Assembly (NCBI GenBank): GCA_964019425.1
Contig: OZ025792.1
Location: forward strand, 62,001-126,000
From: Flectonema sp. DT1601
Taxonomy: Eukaryota > Euglenozoa > Diplonemea > Diplonemida > Diplonemidae
Reading direction: 5' to 3'
Length of the DNA: 64,000 nucleotides
The position numbers and the translations under genes were made by a program. The first letter of the stretch is position 1; every line of letters begins with the position of its first letter. A model generated the notes under the pieces. That model saw only the letters and a program-made list of their open reading frames with translations. It was not told the DNA's origin and did no database searches. Shown in pieces: positions 50,245-59,566 of this stretch.

Positions 50245-50884
50245 ATTTGTATTTGCTGTGGCAGAGGCCACGGGACTGTGAGATGTATAATTTCATATGT
50301 CTTGCTTACGAATTAATATTACATTTTGGAGGGTTGCGAAACAGTTGAATAAACTTATTCATTTCATTTATTTAGTGGTTCAAAAAAAAAAAAAAAACAA
50401 CTTTTCGTTCATTTCATTCTGTTTTCAATGGTCCACAACATATTTGTTATACAACGCAGCCAGAGGGCCGTGTTGACATCCGCAGGGATACTTTGTTTTG
50501 CAACACTGTTTCTTGTATGAAAAAAAACAAACAAACAACACAAAATAAAAATATAAACACACATCAAGAAAACAGATTGCAATAAATATTATTACAAATG
50601 TGATGTATATTTTAGGGGGAAACATGCTTCGCAAAGACTGTTTTTTTCTTCTTTTTTTCGGCGATGTAAACCGCCTGCTTGTTACAAAAAAAAAAAAAAA
50701 AAAAAAAAGGAGGAGAAAGCGGACTGCACTCAAGCAGCAAGCAACACATTCTTTGCGAATGGTTTGCAACCTTTTTCTAGCATGAGGGACGTTGTAAAAG
50801 TAGTCCTCAATTCGTATGTGTTGGTGCTTCTCAAACGCGGCTCGAAAAAAAAAATGGGAAACAAAGGAATAACAAAAGATTTCG
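50245..50884. other. Intergenic stretch with homopolymers
   Basis: No gene seen. It contains A runs near 50382-50397 and 50686-50707. A minus-strand frame of 114 codons (50425-50769) is dominated by Phe and aromatic runs derived from the homopolymers. Confidence 0.45.
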
Positions 50885-52117
50885 TCACCTTGCTCTTGGT
50901 ATCGACCTGTCGAGAGGTGATCCCATCTTTAAGTATCCTTCCATCGGTCGATACTTTACAAAATATTGTTCTGAGATAGAATGATCAGGCTGACCGTCTC
51001 CTTGAGTGAAGAATTTTCTAATTCCGGCCTGCTTAGCATGTGTTAGACTGTTCATAGCCTTCTCTTCAGCTCCTTTTGTTACAGACATTGATGACTCTCC
51101 AGATGATGTTTGACAGATATCTGGTCTATTTGGACGACCCGTGTCATTAACTAAACTCTTTGGTTCATAACCAGAGTACCCTGGGAGGGTTCGCTTACTG
51201 GTACAAATAAGGCGAAGGTTCTGAGCATTCTGCTTGAGGAGATCTTGTTTGTCTCCAGTAATTGTTGCCATGGTGTCTCTACCTGCAGGGACATGACCCA
51301 TATAACCTGGTAATCTTAAACCTAACGCACTCTTTGCGGTACCTGCTAACAGGTCTGCAGTAGTCGCTTGCTTACTAAGTGAGTCTACAGATGTTGGGAG
51401 GTTTCGTGTCGGATCATATCCTCGGACACCGTATTCTCTCTTTGATGATGACTTCGATTCGTGAGATCCCAAAAATTTCACAAACTCAGTAGCATTCACT
51501 TGTTCAGCTCCAAGTAGGGATCTCTTTTGTGTTGATTCAAATTGTTGTCTCGGAGGGACCATGGTATCTCCGTCCATTCTCTTTTTAAGTTTTCTTTCAG
51601 TTGGTACTCGTTCCTTAGCACTGCTTCTTGTTGACTTGGTAACTATCTGACCAGCGTCTTCAGCGTCTCGATGTTCTTCTTTGCGAACTCGAGAGTAGAA
51701 CCCAGTATCGGGTTTCTTTTCCATTGAGCAAACGCTATTATAAACTGACGTCGCTGTAAATGGCACCGCCGTAACATCCGTTTTATTGAGAGATTGTGAT
51801 GATTGTAATAACGCTGCTTTCGTCTTCGGTTGAGTCCACGTTGTGGTATCGGGTCGATACTCCCCTTGCGTGCTGTAGATTGATTTCTCAGTAGTTCTCT
51901 TTGGTAAATACATTGCTGTAGGATCTCGTAATATGTCTGCTTCATTTGATACCATTCCATAGTTAGATCCAATAAGTTGAGATTTCATCTTTCTATTCAC
52001 CAACGGCATCCTAGTAGTCACTGAGCTGTTTGTAGAAGTCAACGGCTGCTGACAAGACGGTACATAACCCGCATAACCCGGGGCTCCTGCGACTGCCCCT
52101 CCAACACTTCCCGCCAT
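50885..52117 (-). CDS. CIMIP2/FAM166-like axonemal protein
   Basis: A 410-residue protein with repeated PGYxGxxP motifs: PGYAGYVPSC (about 13-22), LPGYMGHVPAGRD (near 275) and LPGYSGYEP (near 312). These are the signature of the FAM166/CIMIP2 (DUF2475) proteins, which lie inside doublet microtubules of cilia. The rest is basic and disordered, as usual for microtubule inner proteins. It supports a flagellated organism. The ATG follows CACAAGTCAG. Confidence 0.8.
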   Translation of the reverse strand: MAGSVGGAVAGAPGYAGYVPSCQQPLTSTNSSVTTRMPLVNRKMKSQLIGSNYGMVSNEADILRDPTAMYLPKRTTEKSIYSTQGEYRPDTTTWTQPKTKAALLQSSQSLNKTDVTAVPFTATSVYNSVCSMEKKPDTGFYSRVRKEEHRDAEDAGQIVTKSTRSSAKERVPTERKLKKRMDGDTMVPPRQQFESTQKRSLLGAEQVNATEFVKFLGSHESKSSSKREYGVRGYDPTRNLPTSVDSLSKQATTADLLAGTAKSALGLRLPGYMGHVPAGRDTMATITGDKQDLLKQNAQNLRLICTSKRTLPGYSGYEPKSLVNDTGRPNRPDICQTSSGESSMSVTKGAEEKAMNSLTHAKQAGIRKFFTQGDGQPDHSISEQYFVKYRPMEGYLKMGSPLDRSIPRAR

Positions 52118-52366
52118 ATTTCAGGTGGCTTCTGACTTGTGAATTATTTGTGTTACGAATACAGTGAAACTAAAATACCAATTTATCAACATCAACTCAC
52201 TACGAGTATCGTATTGTTACTGTTAATAATAATTAGAATTACTGTGGGATTCAAACAACTACAAAACTTACGAACAAGCGTGCATTAAACACAAGGCGCA
52301 GGTAACCAGCGCATAATCAGAAGGCTTTGCAGCACTGCGGCTGCAAATCAGATTGGAAAAGGGCCT

Positions 52367-52415
52367 GTCTGGGAATTGAACTGCCGAATTTCAATTATCG
52401 GAGTTACCGCCAGAC
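52367..52415. other. Stem-loop at the stop codon of the Mpv17-like gene
   Basis: GTCTGG at 52367 pairs with CCAGAC at 52410-52415 and encloses a second hairpin (CCGA/TCGG). The TAA of the gene at 52404 is inside the outer stem. On the minus strand it contains GTTCAATTCCC, a B-box-like word, but no cloverleaf can be folded. Confidence 0.3.
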
Positions 52416-53162
52416 TGAATTCAGTATGCTAGATGACCAGGAAGGCAACCACTGTGGTTCTGCAATGAGGTGCGACTCACGAGAATTTCGAACAAAAGAA
52501 ACACCAACACACTTACTAAGAGTGACGTGATCAGACATACTCTGTGAACGAACAGTCAGCGCATCTGTCTGCTTTCGATGTGACTGTGAATGGCTTCCTA
52601 CAAAGTGAGGTTGCTCTTGAAGAAGAAGAACAGGTTGTTCGTCCTCATCTTCCTCAACAGTCTCAACGGGTAAGTTAATTAAATGATTTGCATACACGTT
52701 GGCAGCGAAATGCGCAGCAGTCAAAAATATCATCTGCCCAGGAACAGAAGAAAACAATAAAAATGCCGCCAAGTTGGTACCCACCCTAAACGAAGTTGTA
52801 CTCAGCTGGGAGTGCATGAAATCACGTTTAATCTTTTTAAGAACCGTTTGTAAGGATGCGCTTCGAATGCCTTCAGTGAGAGCCATTGCTGTGAGACCGT
52901 TGGTTGGTCGAACTACAAAGAGATCGACAGCTGTCTTAATAACTGCTGCTCCCAATGACGTCCCTGGAACCAATCCGTTTATTATCACCCACTGACCGTA
53001 AGAAACTGGGCACAAGTAAAGAGTACCTACTCCTGTATATCTTACTGTCCTTGTAATATCTAATTCTTGTCCTTCTATAACCTGAGCTGTCACATCACTG
53101 GCTACACTATACCCAGCTCTGATTATCATTACTGTTCCCAATCCTATTATTGAGAATTCCAT
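52404..53162 (-). CDS. Mpv17/PMP22-like membrane protein
   Basis: A 252-residue protein. Segments about 1-20, 50-75 and 125-165 are hydrophobic, and the stretch KIKRDFMHSQLSTTSFRVGTNLAAFLLFSSVPGQMIFLTAAHFAANVYANHL follows the C-terminal Mpv17 pattern (K...W...P...F..VP....R......W...LS) with several usual aromatic residues changed. Mpv17 proteins sit in the inner mitochondrial or peroxisomal membrane. The last about 70 residues are polar. A GTAAGTG...TTGCAG pair there (57 nt, a multiple of three) could be an intron whose removal keeps frame. The ATG follows ATCATCACCAG. The family call is moderate. Confidence 0.55.
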   Translation of the reverse strand: MEFSIIGLGTVMIIRAGYSVASDVTAQVIEGQELDITRTVRYTGVGTLYLCPVSYGQWVIINGLVPGTSLGAAVIKTAVDLFVVRPTNGLTAMALTEGIRSASLQTVLKKIKRDFMHSQLSTTSFRVGTNLAAFLLFSSVPGQMIFLTAAHFAANVYANHLINLPVETVEEDEDEQPVLLLQEQPHFVGSHSQSHRKQTDALTVRSQSMSDHVTLSKCVGVSFVRNSRESHLIAEPQWLPSWSSSILNSVWR

Positions 53163-53607
53163 GTGTGTAATAAACTGGTGATGATTTTATATATAAAATA
53201 ATTATTTTCTTTGAAAATGTTTTGTCTACAATTAGTAGGAAACTTCCATCACCCAGAAAAACCAAATCCAAAAAAAAAAAAAAGAAATTTTCTAAGTTGC
53301 TTTTTGGATTGCAGGTTTCTCAGACTACAAAAAAAAAACAAAAAAAAACGGTAATTGTCACGTCCGAACATGACCAATGAAAGGAATACGATTAATGCCA
53401 CACTAATGAATACCACATAAAAGAGCAAGCAGCTCAAACAGTAAAAAACAAGAAAAGAGATAAACAGCTATATAAAATAGCGTTGCACGATGTGCCCTCT
53501 ATGCTAAGCTAAAAGAGGCTTTATTCAATGCAAATTAAATTAAGAGAGAATTTTTTTTATTTTTTATGTTGAAATGATAAAGAACAAGACAGAGTAGGCT
53601 AACAGCT
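53163..53607. other. Intergenic stretch
   Basis: No gene seen. Short A runs near 53271-53283 and 53331-53347 read as U on the transcribed strand, upstream of the acceptor of the next gene. Confidence 0.4.
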
Positions 53608-54702
53608 CTACTTGGAGAGAGCGAATCCAACACGAGCGTTTGGAACATCAAACTCGAGGTAGTACTTTCTCATGAAGACGTCACCAAAGATCCAAACTGG
53701 TCCCATTGGAGGAGGGACATCAATTCCCATAAAACCAGAAAGACATTGACCCTGAACATTCATAATGTAGTCCTTCTGCTCAAGAGTGTACTTCTGTCCC
53801 AACATGGTTAGAACTAAGTCTGGAAGAGAGTTGTCCTTTGGACAGGTGGTGTAGGTGCACTCTCCGGTGACTCCTTCTTTGCATCCCAACTGCGCATTGA
53901 TCTCCTTTGCGATCTTCTTTGGGAAGGCCAACAATGAAGTACCAGAGTCCATAACGGCGTGGATGTTGGTATCAACTGACTTTCCGTTGAATGAAACATC
54001 GTCTCCCTTCAACTGCCAGTATCCCTTCTTGGCAACTGGAACGTAGGAAAAGGCTCCCTCGTGGTGGTCTGGGTTGCTTCCTCCGATGGCAAGCTCACCC
54101 TTGGTGCCATCACTTGTCAAGTAGAAAGCGAAGGTACCAGTTTGAATCTTTCTCTGGGCCAACAGACTGAAGAATGGCGGAGTGATGTGGTCAACAGCAA
54201 TTGATGGCCATCCCATTCCACAAATTCCGTCAAACTTTGCGACGTCCCAAGTAATTCCAGGCATCTTAGTAGCCTCTCCAAAGTTGATGGTCATATTTAA
54301 ACCAGCGATAGAAACAACATCAGTGTCAATCACTCCTTCTAACTTTCCACTTCCGTAACGGATCGCGAACGTTGTTCCGTTGGCTTTGTAGGTCGAGGAA
54401 TCCTCAGAGTGGTACCTTTCGTGACCAATGATTGATGGTTTTGGTCCAGGAACCCAAAGGTTTGAGCTACCAGTGTCAAAGATGACCTTAAAGTGTTGTG
54501 GAGGTGTACCAATAGTAATCGGTCCATAGTACTGTGCATTCTCAAAGTTAGAGATTGGAACCGATGGGACATCAGCTCCGTACTTCTTACACAGAGATGC
54601 GTGCTCAGCAGCGATGTTTCTGTTGGAAGCATCCTTCGCAAGTGGGATGGTCATACTGCTTGCCGCAGTAGCAAGAACAGCAATATTAAGTACCTTAAAC
54701 AT
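53608..54702 (-). CDS. Pepsin/cathepsin D-like aspartic protease (A1)
   Basis: A 364-residue protease. Signal-like N-terminus MFKVLNIAVLATAASS, a short propeptide (about 20-55), then the mature enzyme. The catalytic motifs are DTGSS (Asp76) and DSGTS (Asp252), the flap has YGSGKLEG with Tyr115, and the hydrophobic motifs FDGICGMGWPS and MGPVWIFGDVFMRKYYLEFD are all in place. It should be secreted or lysosomal and active at low pH. Trypanosomatid parasites are generally regarded as lacking pepsin-type proteases, so this gene argues for a free-living, phagotrophic relative. The ATG lies 19 nt after TTCAAAACAG. Confidence 0.93.
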   Translation of the reverse strand: MFKVLNIAVLATAASSMTIPLAKDASNRNIAAEHASLCKKYGADVPSVPISNFENAQYYGPITIGTPPQHFKVIFDTGSSNLWVPGPKPSIIGHERYHSEDSSTYKANGTTFAIRYGSGKLEGVIDTDVVSIAGLNMTINFGEATKMPGITWDVAKFDGICGMGWPSIAVDHITPPFFSLLAQRKIQTGTFAFYLTSDGTKGELAIGGSNPDHHEGAFSYVPVAKKGYWQLKGDDVSFNGKSVDTNIHAVMDSGTSLLAFPKKIAKEINAQLGCKEGVTGECTYTTCPKDNSLPDLVLTMLGQKYTLEQKDYIMNVQGQCLSGFMGIDVPPPMGPVWIFGDVFMRKYYLEFDVPNARVGFALSK

Positions 54703-55609
54703 TTTGTTTGATAAGAACTGTTTTGAATTGTAAAATAATCAAAAAAAAATAAAAAAATACATCGAAGCTACTAATTAATTGTCCATCGGATATATGTTTT
54801 AAAAATGAAATATTACAACTCCCACACAAACACCCACTACAACATAACACACAATTCTAATAACAAACAAATTACTTCTACTGCAGCTGGAGCTAGTGCG
54901 TTAGTACAAAAGTTGAGAAGCTCACGTTCTATCTATGAGAGGGATGACACAAAAAAGTTTTAACACTACTCCGGGAGAGTCTCAAATGATTTAGAGCAAA
55001 GTATCCATTCCTTACCTTACGGAAGGATGTATCAAAAGAAAAGAATTAACACAAAGGTAAGTGATGCTACTAAGTGTTCTTCTGTCAGGTTCTTGTGGTG
55101 TCTGTCAGGAATAAGATGTTCGGTAGACTCAGATAGAGAATAATTCTTATATAAATCAACTTACAAATGACTTAAGAGAAAAAAAAAAAGTCATAAAAAA
55201 AGTAATCGTCACCCTCTTGATACTTCGCGAAGGTATGCTTGCAAGAAAAAAAAGAAAAAAAAGAAGAAAAAAATTCGTTTTTGCTGTTCATCACTTACAT
55301 CTGGAAAAGTCGAATTTCTCGTACAAATCGAGACACAGAAACTAAGAAGATAAGAGTGATAAGAGCATCTGGGAAGTCTACTTAGCCAAACCGTTCTAAA
55401 GGATAACAAAAAAAGTAGTCGTAAACAATAAACCTGCTCCGCCCATAAGTATAAATACACAAAAGAGTAACAAAGAAAATCATTCGTTCTCGGAAACTAA
55501 TACAAAACCGCATTCAAAAGAGTATCTCACTAACACATGTGAGACTAGAAGTGTGTTAATTCGCGATAAGAGAGATACAACACATGCTGTACAGTCATAA
55601 CTATAATCA
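54703..55609. other. Intergenic stretch
   Basis: About 0.9 kb without a convincing gene. It has A-rich runs near 54740-54758 and 55240-55271. One 83-codon minus-strand frame (55209-55460) is rich in Phe/Leu from the homopolymers and is not called. Confidence 0.45.
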
Positions 55610-56917
55610 CTAAGGACAATAAGGAACTGAAACACTATTAGAAGGAGTAGCAAATCCAGATGAGTACCGTCCCTGGTGTGTCAATTCCCGAACTCGAGAA
55701 CGTAAAAACGCCACCTCCGCATCCCTCGCAAAGTCATTAGGAGTTTGATAGGAAGTCCACGAAACGGGTGTCTCTGTCCTCGATGACGGGGGAGGAACTG
55801 ATGCACACGCTTGCTGATGTTGTATTTGACTCTCTAACAATGACGTTCGCAGTCGAAGAATCTCTTGTCGTGCCTCGTGTTCTTTTCTTTTAAACTTCTC
55901 CTTCTTCTTCGTAGCTACAAGTACATCTTTCTCTTTTCGTCGCAAGAGGGTGAGAAGCTGCTCCTTTTCATGAGCCCAGGCTACTTCCATCTCAACTGCC
56001 TGTGATTGCTGACTGCTTACGGAACTTCTTTGAAGTGAAGTCGATCGCCTTCCGTTGTCGATGATTGGAGTCTCTAGCAGTTGTTTAAGCGCCACATCAC
56101 GAGCTTCTTCAACAGCGTGAAACCTTTCCAACAGAGAGCTGTGGGCAGCCTTTTCTGCGCGGAGAGCTCCAATGGCTTCGTTCTTCTCTCGTCGCATAGC
56201 GGACACCTCGTCACGAACTGTGTCTGTTTCGTTTATTTCCGCAACTCTTTGCTGAGCTCGAATCGAACTTTTACTCGCCTCCACCAGTTCATCTTTTCGT
56301 ACTTGAAGGTCTCGAATCTGTCTCCTCAATGTTGTTGACTCAGATATTTGGTGTTGTATGAAATGGTTTTGATGTTGACGGAAGATTTCATTAAACTCTT
56401 CACTCTCTTCAAGACCTCTCTGAACTCTTAGATCTAATTCAGTTACTAAGAGATCAGTTTTTGAGAGTTCCAGTTTTCGAGCCTTGCGAAGCTTCTCAGA
56501 TGTCTTTTTAGTGTTGTCTCTCGCAATCCGAAGTGAAGCGTTCTCGTTTTTAAGATTCGTGAGAGCGTAAGCACTCTCACTTAATCTGAGAGTCAAACCC
56601 TCGACTTCAAGTTCTGCTTCACGTCGTTGATCTTCAGTGTTATCGACGTCTTGCATTGCTTCTTGAAGTCTGCTGTTAACACGTTCTAATTCTCGACCTC
56701 TGGACCTGTTTAACTCTTCAATCCCTTGGTGATAAACTGATAATGATACAGTACTCTCTCCAGACATTGAACTCATTGCTGATGATCTTCTTCTACTCGA
56801 CAGTAAGAGAGAACGTCTTCCCTCAGATACACTACTTGGCATCTTATCCGGTAGCGTCAATGGCGTCGCTTGCTCCGATTCCGACGTATCGGAAACCATA
56901 ACGATATTGCGAAACAT
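55610..56917 (-). CDS. Long coiled-coil protein
   Basis: A 435-residue protein, mostly heptad-rich helix: about 65-360 show continuous Glu/Lys/Arg/Leu patterns (ELEVEGLTLRLSESAY, ARDNTKKTSEKLRKARKL, RRKEKDVLVATKKKEKFKRKEH), then a Ser/Pro-rich tail. The frame is open upstream, but ATG at 56917 (MFRNIVMV) lies 3 nt after TTATCTCAAACCTCATCAG, and a second Met at 56899 is also possible. It is likely a flagellar or cytoskeletal component; no specific family is recognised. Confidence 0.75.
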   Translation of the reverse strand: MFRNIVMVSDTSESEQATPLTLPDKMPSSVSEGRRSLLLSSRRRSSAMSSMSGESTVSLSVYHQGIEELNRSRGRELERVNSRLQEAMQDVDNTEDQRREAELEVEGLTLRLSESAYALTNLKNENASLRIARDNTKKTSEKLRKARKLELSKTDLLVTELDLRVQRGLEESEEFNEIFRQHQNHFIQHQISESTTLRRQIRDLQVRKDELVEASKSSIRAQQRVAEINETDTVRDEVSAMRREKNEAIGALRAEKAAHSSLLERFHAVEEARDVALKQLLETPIIDNGRRSTSLQRSSVSSQQSQAVEMEVAWAHEKEQLLTLLRRKEKDVLVATKKKEKFKRKEHEARQEILRLRTSLLESQIQHQQACASVPPPSSRTETPVSWTSYQTPNDFARDAEVAFLRSRVRELTHQGRYSSGFATPSNSVSVPYCP

Positions 56918-57285
56918 GTACTGATGAGGTTTGAGATAACATAAGTCGTCGCCGTGAGATTCTAATAAACTAAAGAAATAATAATGACCGTTCACACTGC
57001 AGTTATGGATATTGTTGTGGACCAAACCTTTTTTTAAAAAAAAGAAGATTTTAAAAAGATCACTACTTAAAAAAGAAAACTGTGCGTACCCGTGATAACA
57101 CAACTACAGAATATGATAAATAGGTCGCCTCCTGGTGCCGCTCCGATTTTGGGGGCTAGAAGGCTGCTACGACGTAGAAGTGAACTCCGAAGCTCCTATT
57201 TCGTTTTTTGTCAACTGCTGTGAATGTCTCAGTCCTCAGATGGAAGAGGGCGTGGTTTGTGTTCACAACTAACAAACACTTGTGT
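56918..57285. other. Intergenic stretch
   Basis: Upstream spacer of the coiled-coil gene and 3' region of DPH5. No gene seen. Confidence 0.4.
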
Positions 57286-58158
57286 CTACTGGCCGTGCTT
57301 CGAACGTTCATCAGCGAGTTTCTTTTCGTAAGCAGCTTTGCAAGAGTCTGTGTAGTATATCGAAAGGTGTTCTTCTTCAGCTTCGTGAATATCACCGCAG
57401 AGAACCATCGAGTGAAGAGGTTCTCCAAAATCGATTTCAGCAAGTTCAGTAAGTGTTCCAGCAACAATCATTTGATCATCACAACCAACTCTAGCAAGAC
57501 CAACAGCATATGTCTCAGGAGTGATTATTGAACAGTTACGTTTCTTACTAACTGTGATAAGTTGTTCAGCAGCCTGCTGGACGGTCATAAAGCGAGCAGG
57601 TTCATAAATCTTTCTACCACGAGCCATGTTCTCAATTGACTGCTCTTTTACTTTGATATCCACCAAAAGGAGAGCATGGAGGCCAAGTTTCTTCGATTCG
57701 ATAATTTTATCGTACCAGCTGTCTGGTTGCCAAGTGTCTGTCCAAAAGCAAAGACTGACAGTCTGTCCGTAGCGGTAGAGTTGCAGTCCGCATGTTCCGA
57801 TCGCTGAGAGAATTGTTGAGTTGTGAATAACGTTGCATTTTATATTCTTTTCTTTACAACGAACTACTAAATCGCTGTGAGTGGTTGCTCCAAAAGGATC
57901 TCCGACGACAAGTAACGCAACGTCTTTGTCAGTGGCTTCGTTTAAAACGTCACCTGACTCGACAGCTTCACGATCAGCAATGACTACTTCTCTTCCGTAG
58001 AATTCAGATAGACCTGCAGCATCATTAGCATCTTGGTTTAATAAAACAGATGTGTACGCTTCAAGGTAGACAATGTCACATTTCTTCACACACTCCAGTC
58101 CTTTGACTGTAATGTCTTTCTCATCTCCAAGTCCGAGACCTACTAAATGGAATGGCAT
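57286..58158 (-). CDS. DPH5: Diphthine methyl ester synthase
   Basis: A 290-residue SAM-dependent methyltransferase that adds methyl groups to the precursor of diphthamide on elongation factor 2. The N-terminal MPFHLVGLGLGDEKDITVKGLE glycine-rich motif, YLEAYTSVL, VVGDPFGATTHSDL (near 80) and the HNSTILSAIGTCGLQLYRYGQTVSLCFW motif (near 115) are all typical. Length is standard for the eukaryotic/archaeal family. The ATG follows TTTTTATTCAACAG after a 20-nt A-rich leader. Confidence 0.93.
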   Translation of the reverse strand: MPFHLVGLGLGDEKDITVKGLECVKKCDIVYLEAYTSVLLNQDANDAAGLSEFYGREVVIADREAVESGDVLNEATDKDVALLVVGDPFGATTHSDLVVRCKEKNIKCNVIHNSTILSAIGTCGLQLYRYGQTVSLCFWTDTWQPDSWYDKIIESKKLGLHALLLVDIKVKEQSIENMARGRKIYEPARFMTVQQAAEQLITVSKKRNCSIITPETYAVGLARVGCDDQMIVAGTLTELAEIDFGEPLHSMVLCGDIHEAEEEHLSIYYTDSCKAAYEKKLADERSKHGQ

Positions 58159-58445
58159 CTTTTTATTTTATTTGCTGTTGAATAAAAATAGTAATGTGAT
58201 TACTTTTTAAAAAAGGGTTTCCAACATAACTTAACAACTATTGATATTGTAGTCTGATCACAGAAGTGTTCAGTTGAATACAAAAACAATATTAGTTGTG
58301 AACGGAATAAAGTTGCAAGAAGAACGCAAATAAAAAAGTGTGTAAATGAAAATCTTTCTCAGTGAGGATTTTTTTTTTTTTTTTTTTTTTTTTTTGCAAC
58401 TTTTTCGAACGTTGTTAGTTTTTTCTTAGCTATAATAAAATCTTT

Positions 58446-59132
58446 TTACTTCTTTTGTGTCGCAAGTCGATCTAACAACCCACGCATCTGAGAAGGCGAG
58501 AGCTTTTTCTTCTTCGCTTGGGGAGCAGCGTACTTAACTGATAATTTATTAATAATTTTTTGATGTCGGAGATTGGACTCTTCCATCGACTGATTTAGAG
58601 ATGAGATGGCGAGAGTTCCGAGACGTCTGGTCTGAGTAGGTTTTCCGTACCATTTGCTATCACATTCTCTCATTCTTTCAGGTCGTTCTGTGATATCGAG
58701 TGTGTATAATCGGTTTATAACATCGTGTAGTTCTTCACTAGCGAGAGATTTCTTAGAAATTGAATTAGTTGCCATGAATGGAGTGTCCGCGAGTTTCTCT
58801 TCCATTCTTTTCACTCGAGTGTTCTGCATTTCCAATCCCTCAAAGTAAAGCTGTTCAAGTCTTGGGCTGCTAGGCCTGCTCCTGTTTGTTGTTCCTTTTG
58901 TTATCACTCTGTCTGTTCCTTCTTTTACTATTCGATCTTCTTCTTCCTTTCTAACTCTCATCTTTGCTGCTGGTGCTTTGTATAGTCTTTCAAGGCTCTC
59001 AGTTTCTTCTTTCTTGCTGAGTTGTTTTCTAATAGGTGGTACCCCTGGGTAGGCCGGTAGTTGGTTGAATTTTCTCCAAATGTCATTTTGACGTTTGCGA
59101 CGAATGAAGCTCACAGCGTTGAGGCTGACCAT
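58446..59132 (-). CDS. Basic helical protein, unknown
   Basis: A 228-residue protein that starts at MVSLNAVSFIRRKR; the ATG lies 16 nt after CAATCCCTTTCAACAG, while the 19 codons before it are outside the mature message. It is Arg/Lys-rich with helical segments, and contains RLYTLDITERPERMRECDSKWYG and RHQKIINKLSVKY. No domain recognised. Composition and helix content would suit a flagellar-associated protein, but this is not shown. Confidence 0.65.
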   Translation of the reverse strand: MVSLNAVSFIRRKRQNDIWRKFNQLPAYPGVPPIRKQLSKKEETESLERLYKAPAAKMRVRKEEEDRIVKEGTDRVITKGTTNRSRPSSPRLEQLYFEGLEMQNTRVKRMEEKLADTPFMATNSISKKSLASEELHDVINRLYTLDITERPERMRECDSKWYGKPTQTRRLGTLAISSLNQSMEESNLRHQKIINKLSVKYAAPQAKKKKLSPSQMRGLLDRLATQKK

Positions 59133-59566
59133 TTTTAAGTGATGTTTTCTGTTGAAAGGGATTGTTAATAAACAAATTTTATATTTCATTTATTCATAAT
59201 GGGAACTGACGACTTAGAACACTACCGAGTTGTGCTGCCTCGCAACTCTTTTTTTTTTCCTGTGCTTCTTCACCATTTCTCGTCTTATTTTTATTTTTTT
59301 TTTTTTTTTTTCCAGGAATAGGAAACGTCGTCAAGTAAAGATGATGACGTGTCTGTTTTCTCGAAATTGTATTTTTTTTTTCCTTCTTCTCTTTCTTAAA
59401 ATCTCTAAATCGTCGTAGCTCCCATATTGAACATTTGTTCAACATTAGTAATAAAAAGTTAATAAATAATAAATAAGGTAAGTTTGATATCTAAAGGGGC
59501 AGAGCATAATCTGGGCAAGGGATAATAAAATAAAATATAAAAAAAAGACGAAAAAAAACTCCCAAA
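59133..59566. other. Intergenic stretch
   Basis: No gene seen; T runs on the plus strand near 59249-59258, 59292-59311 and 59372-59381 read as A on the transcribed strand. It is the 3' region of the TBCD gene. Confidence 0.4.

Noticed and set aside
52366-52446. tRNA gene on the minus strand (GTTCAATTCCC B-box-like word)
   Set aside because: No cloverleaf folds and the segment overlaps the end of a protein-coding frame. Only a stem-loop is reported.
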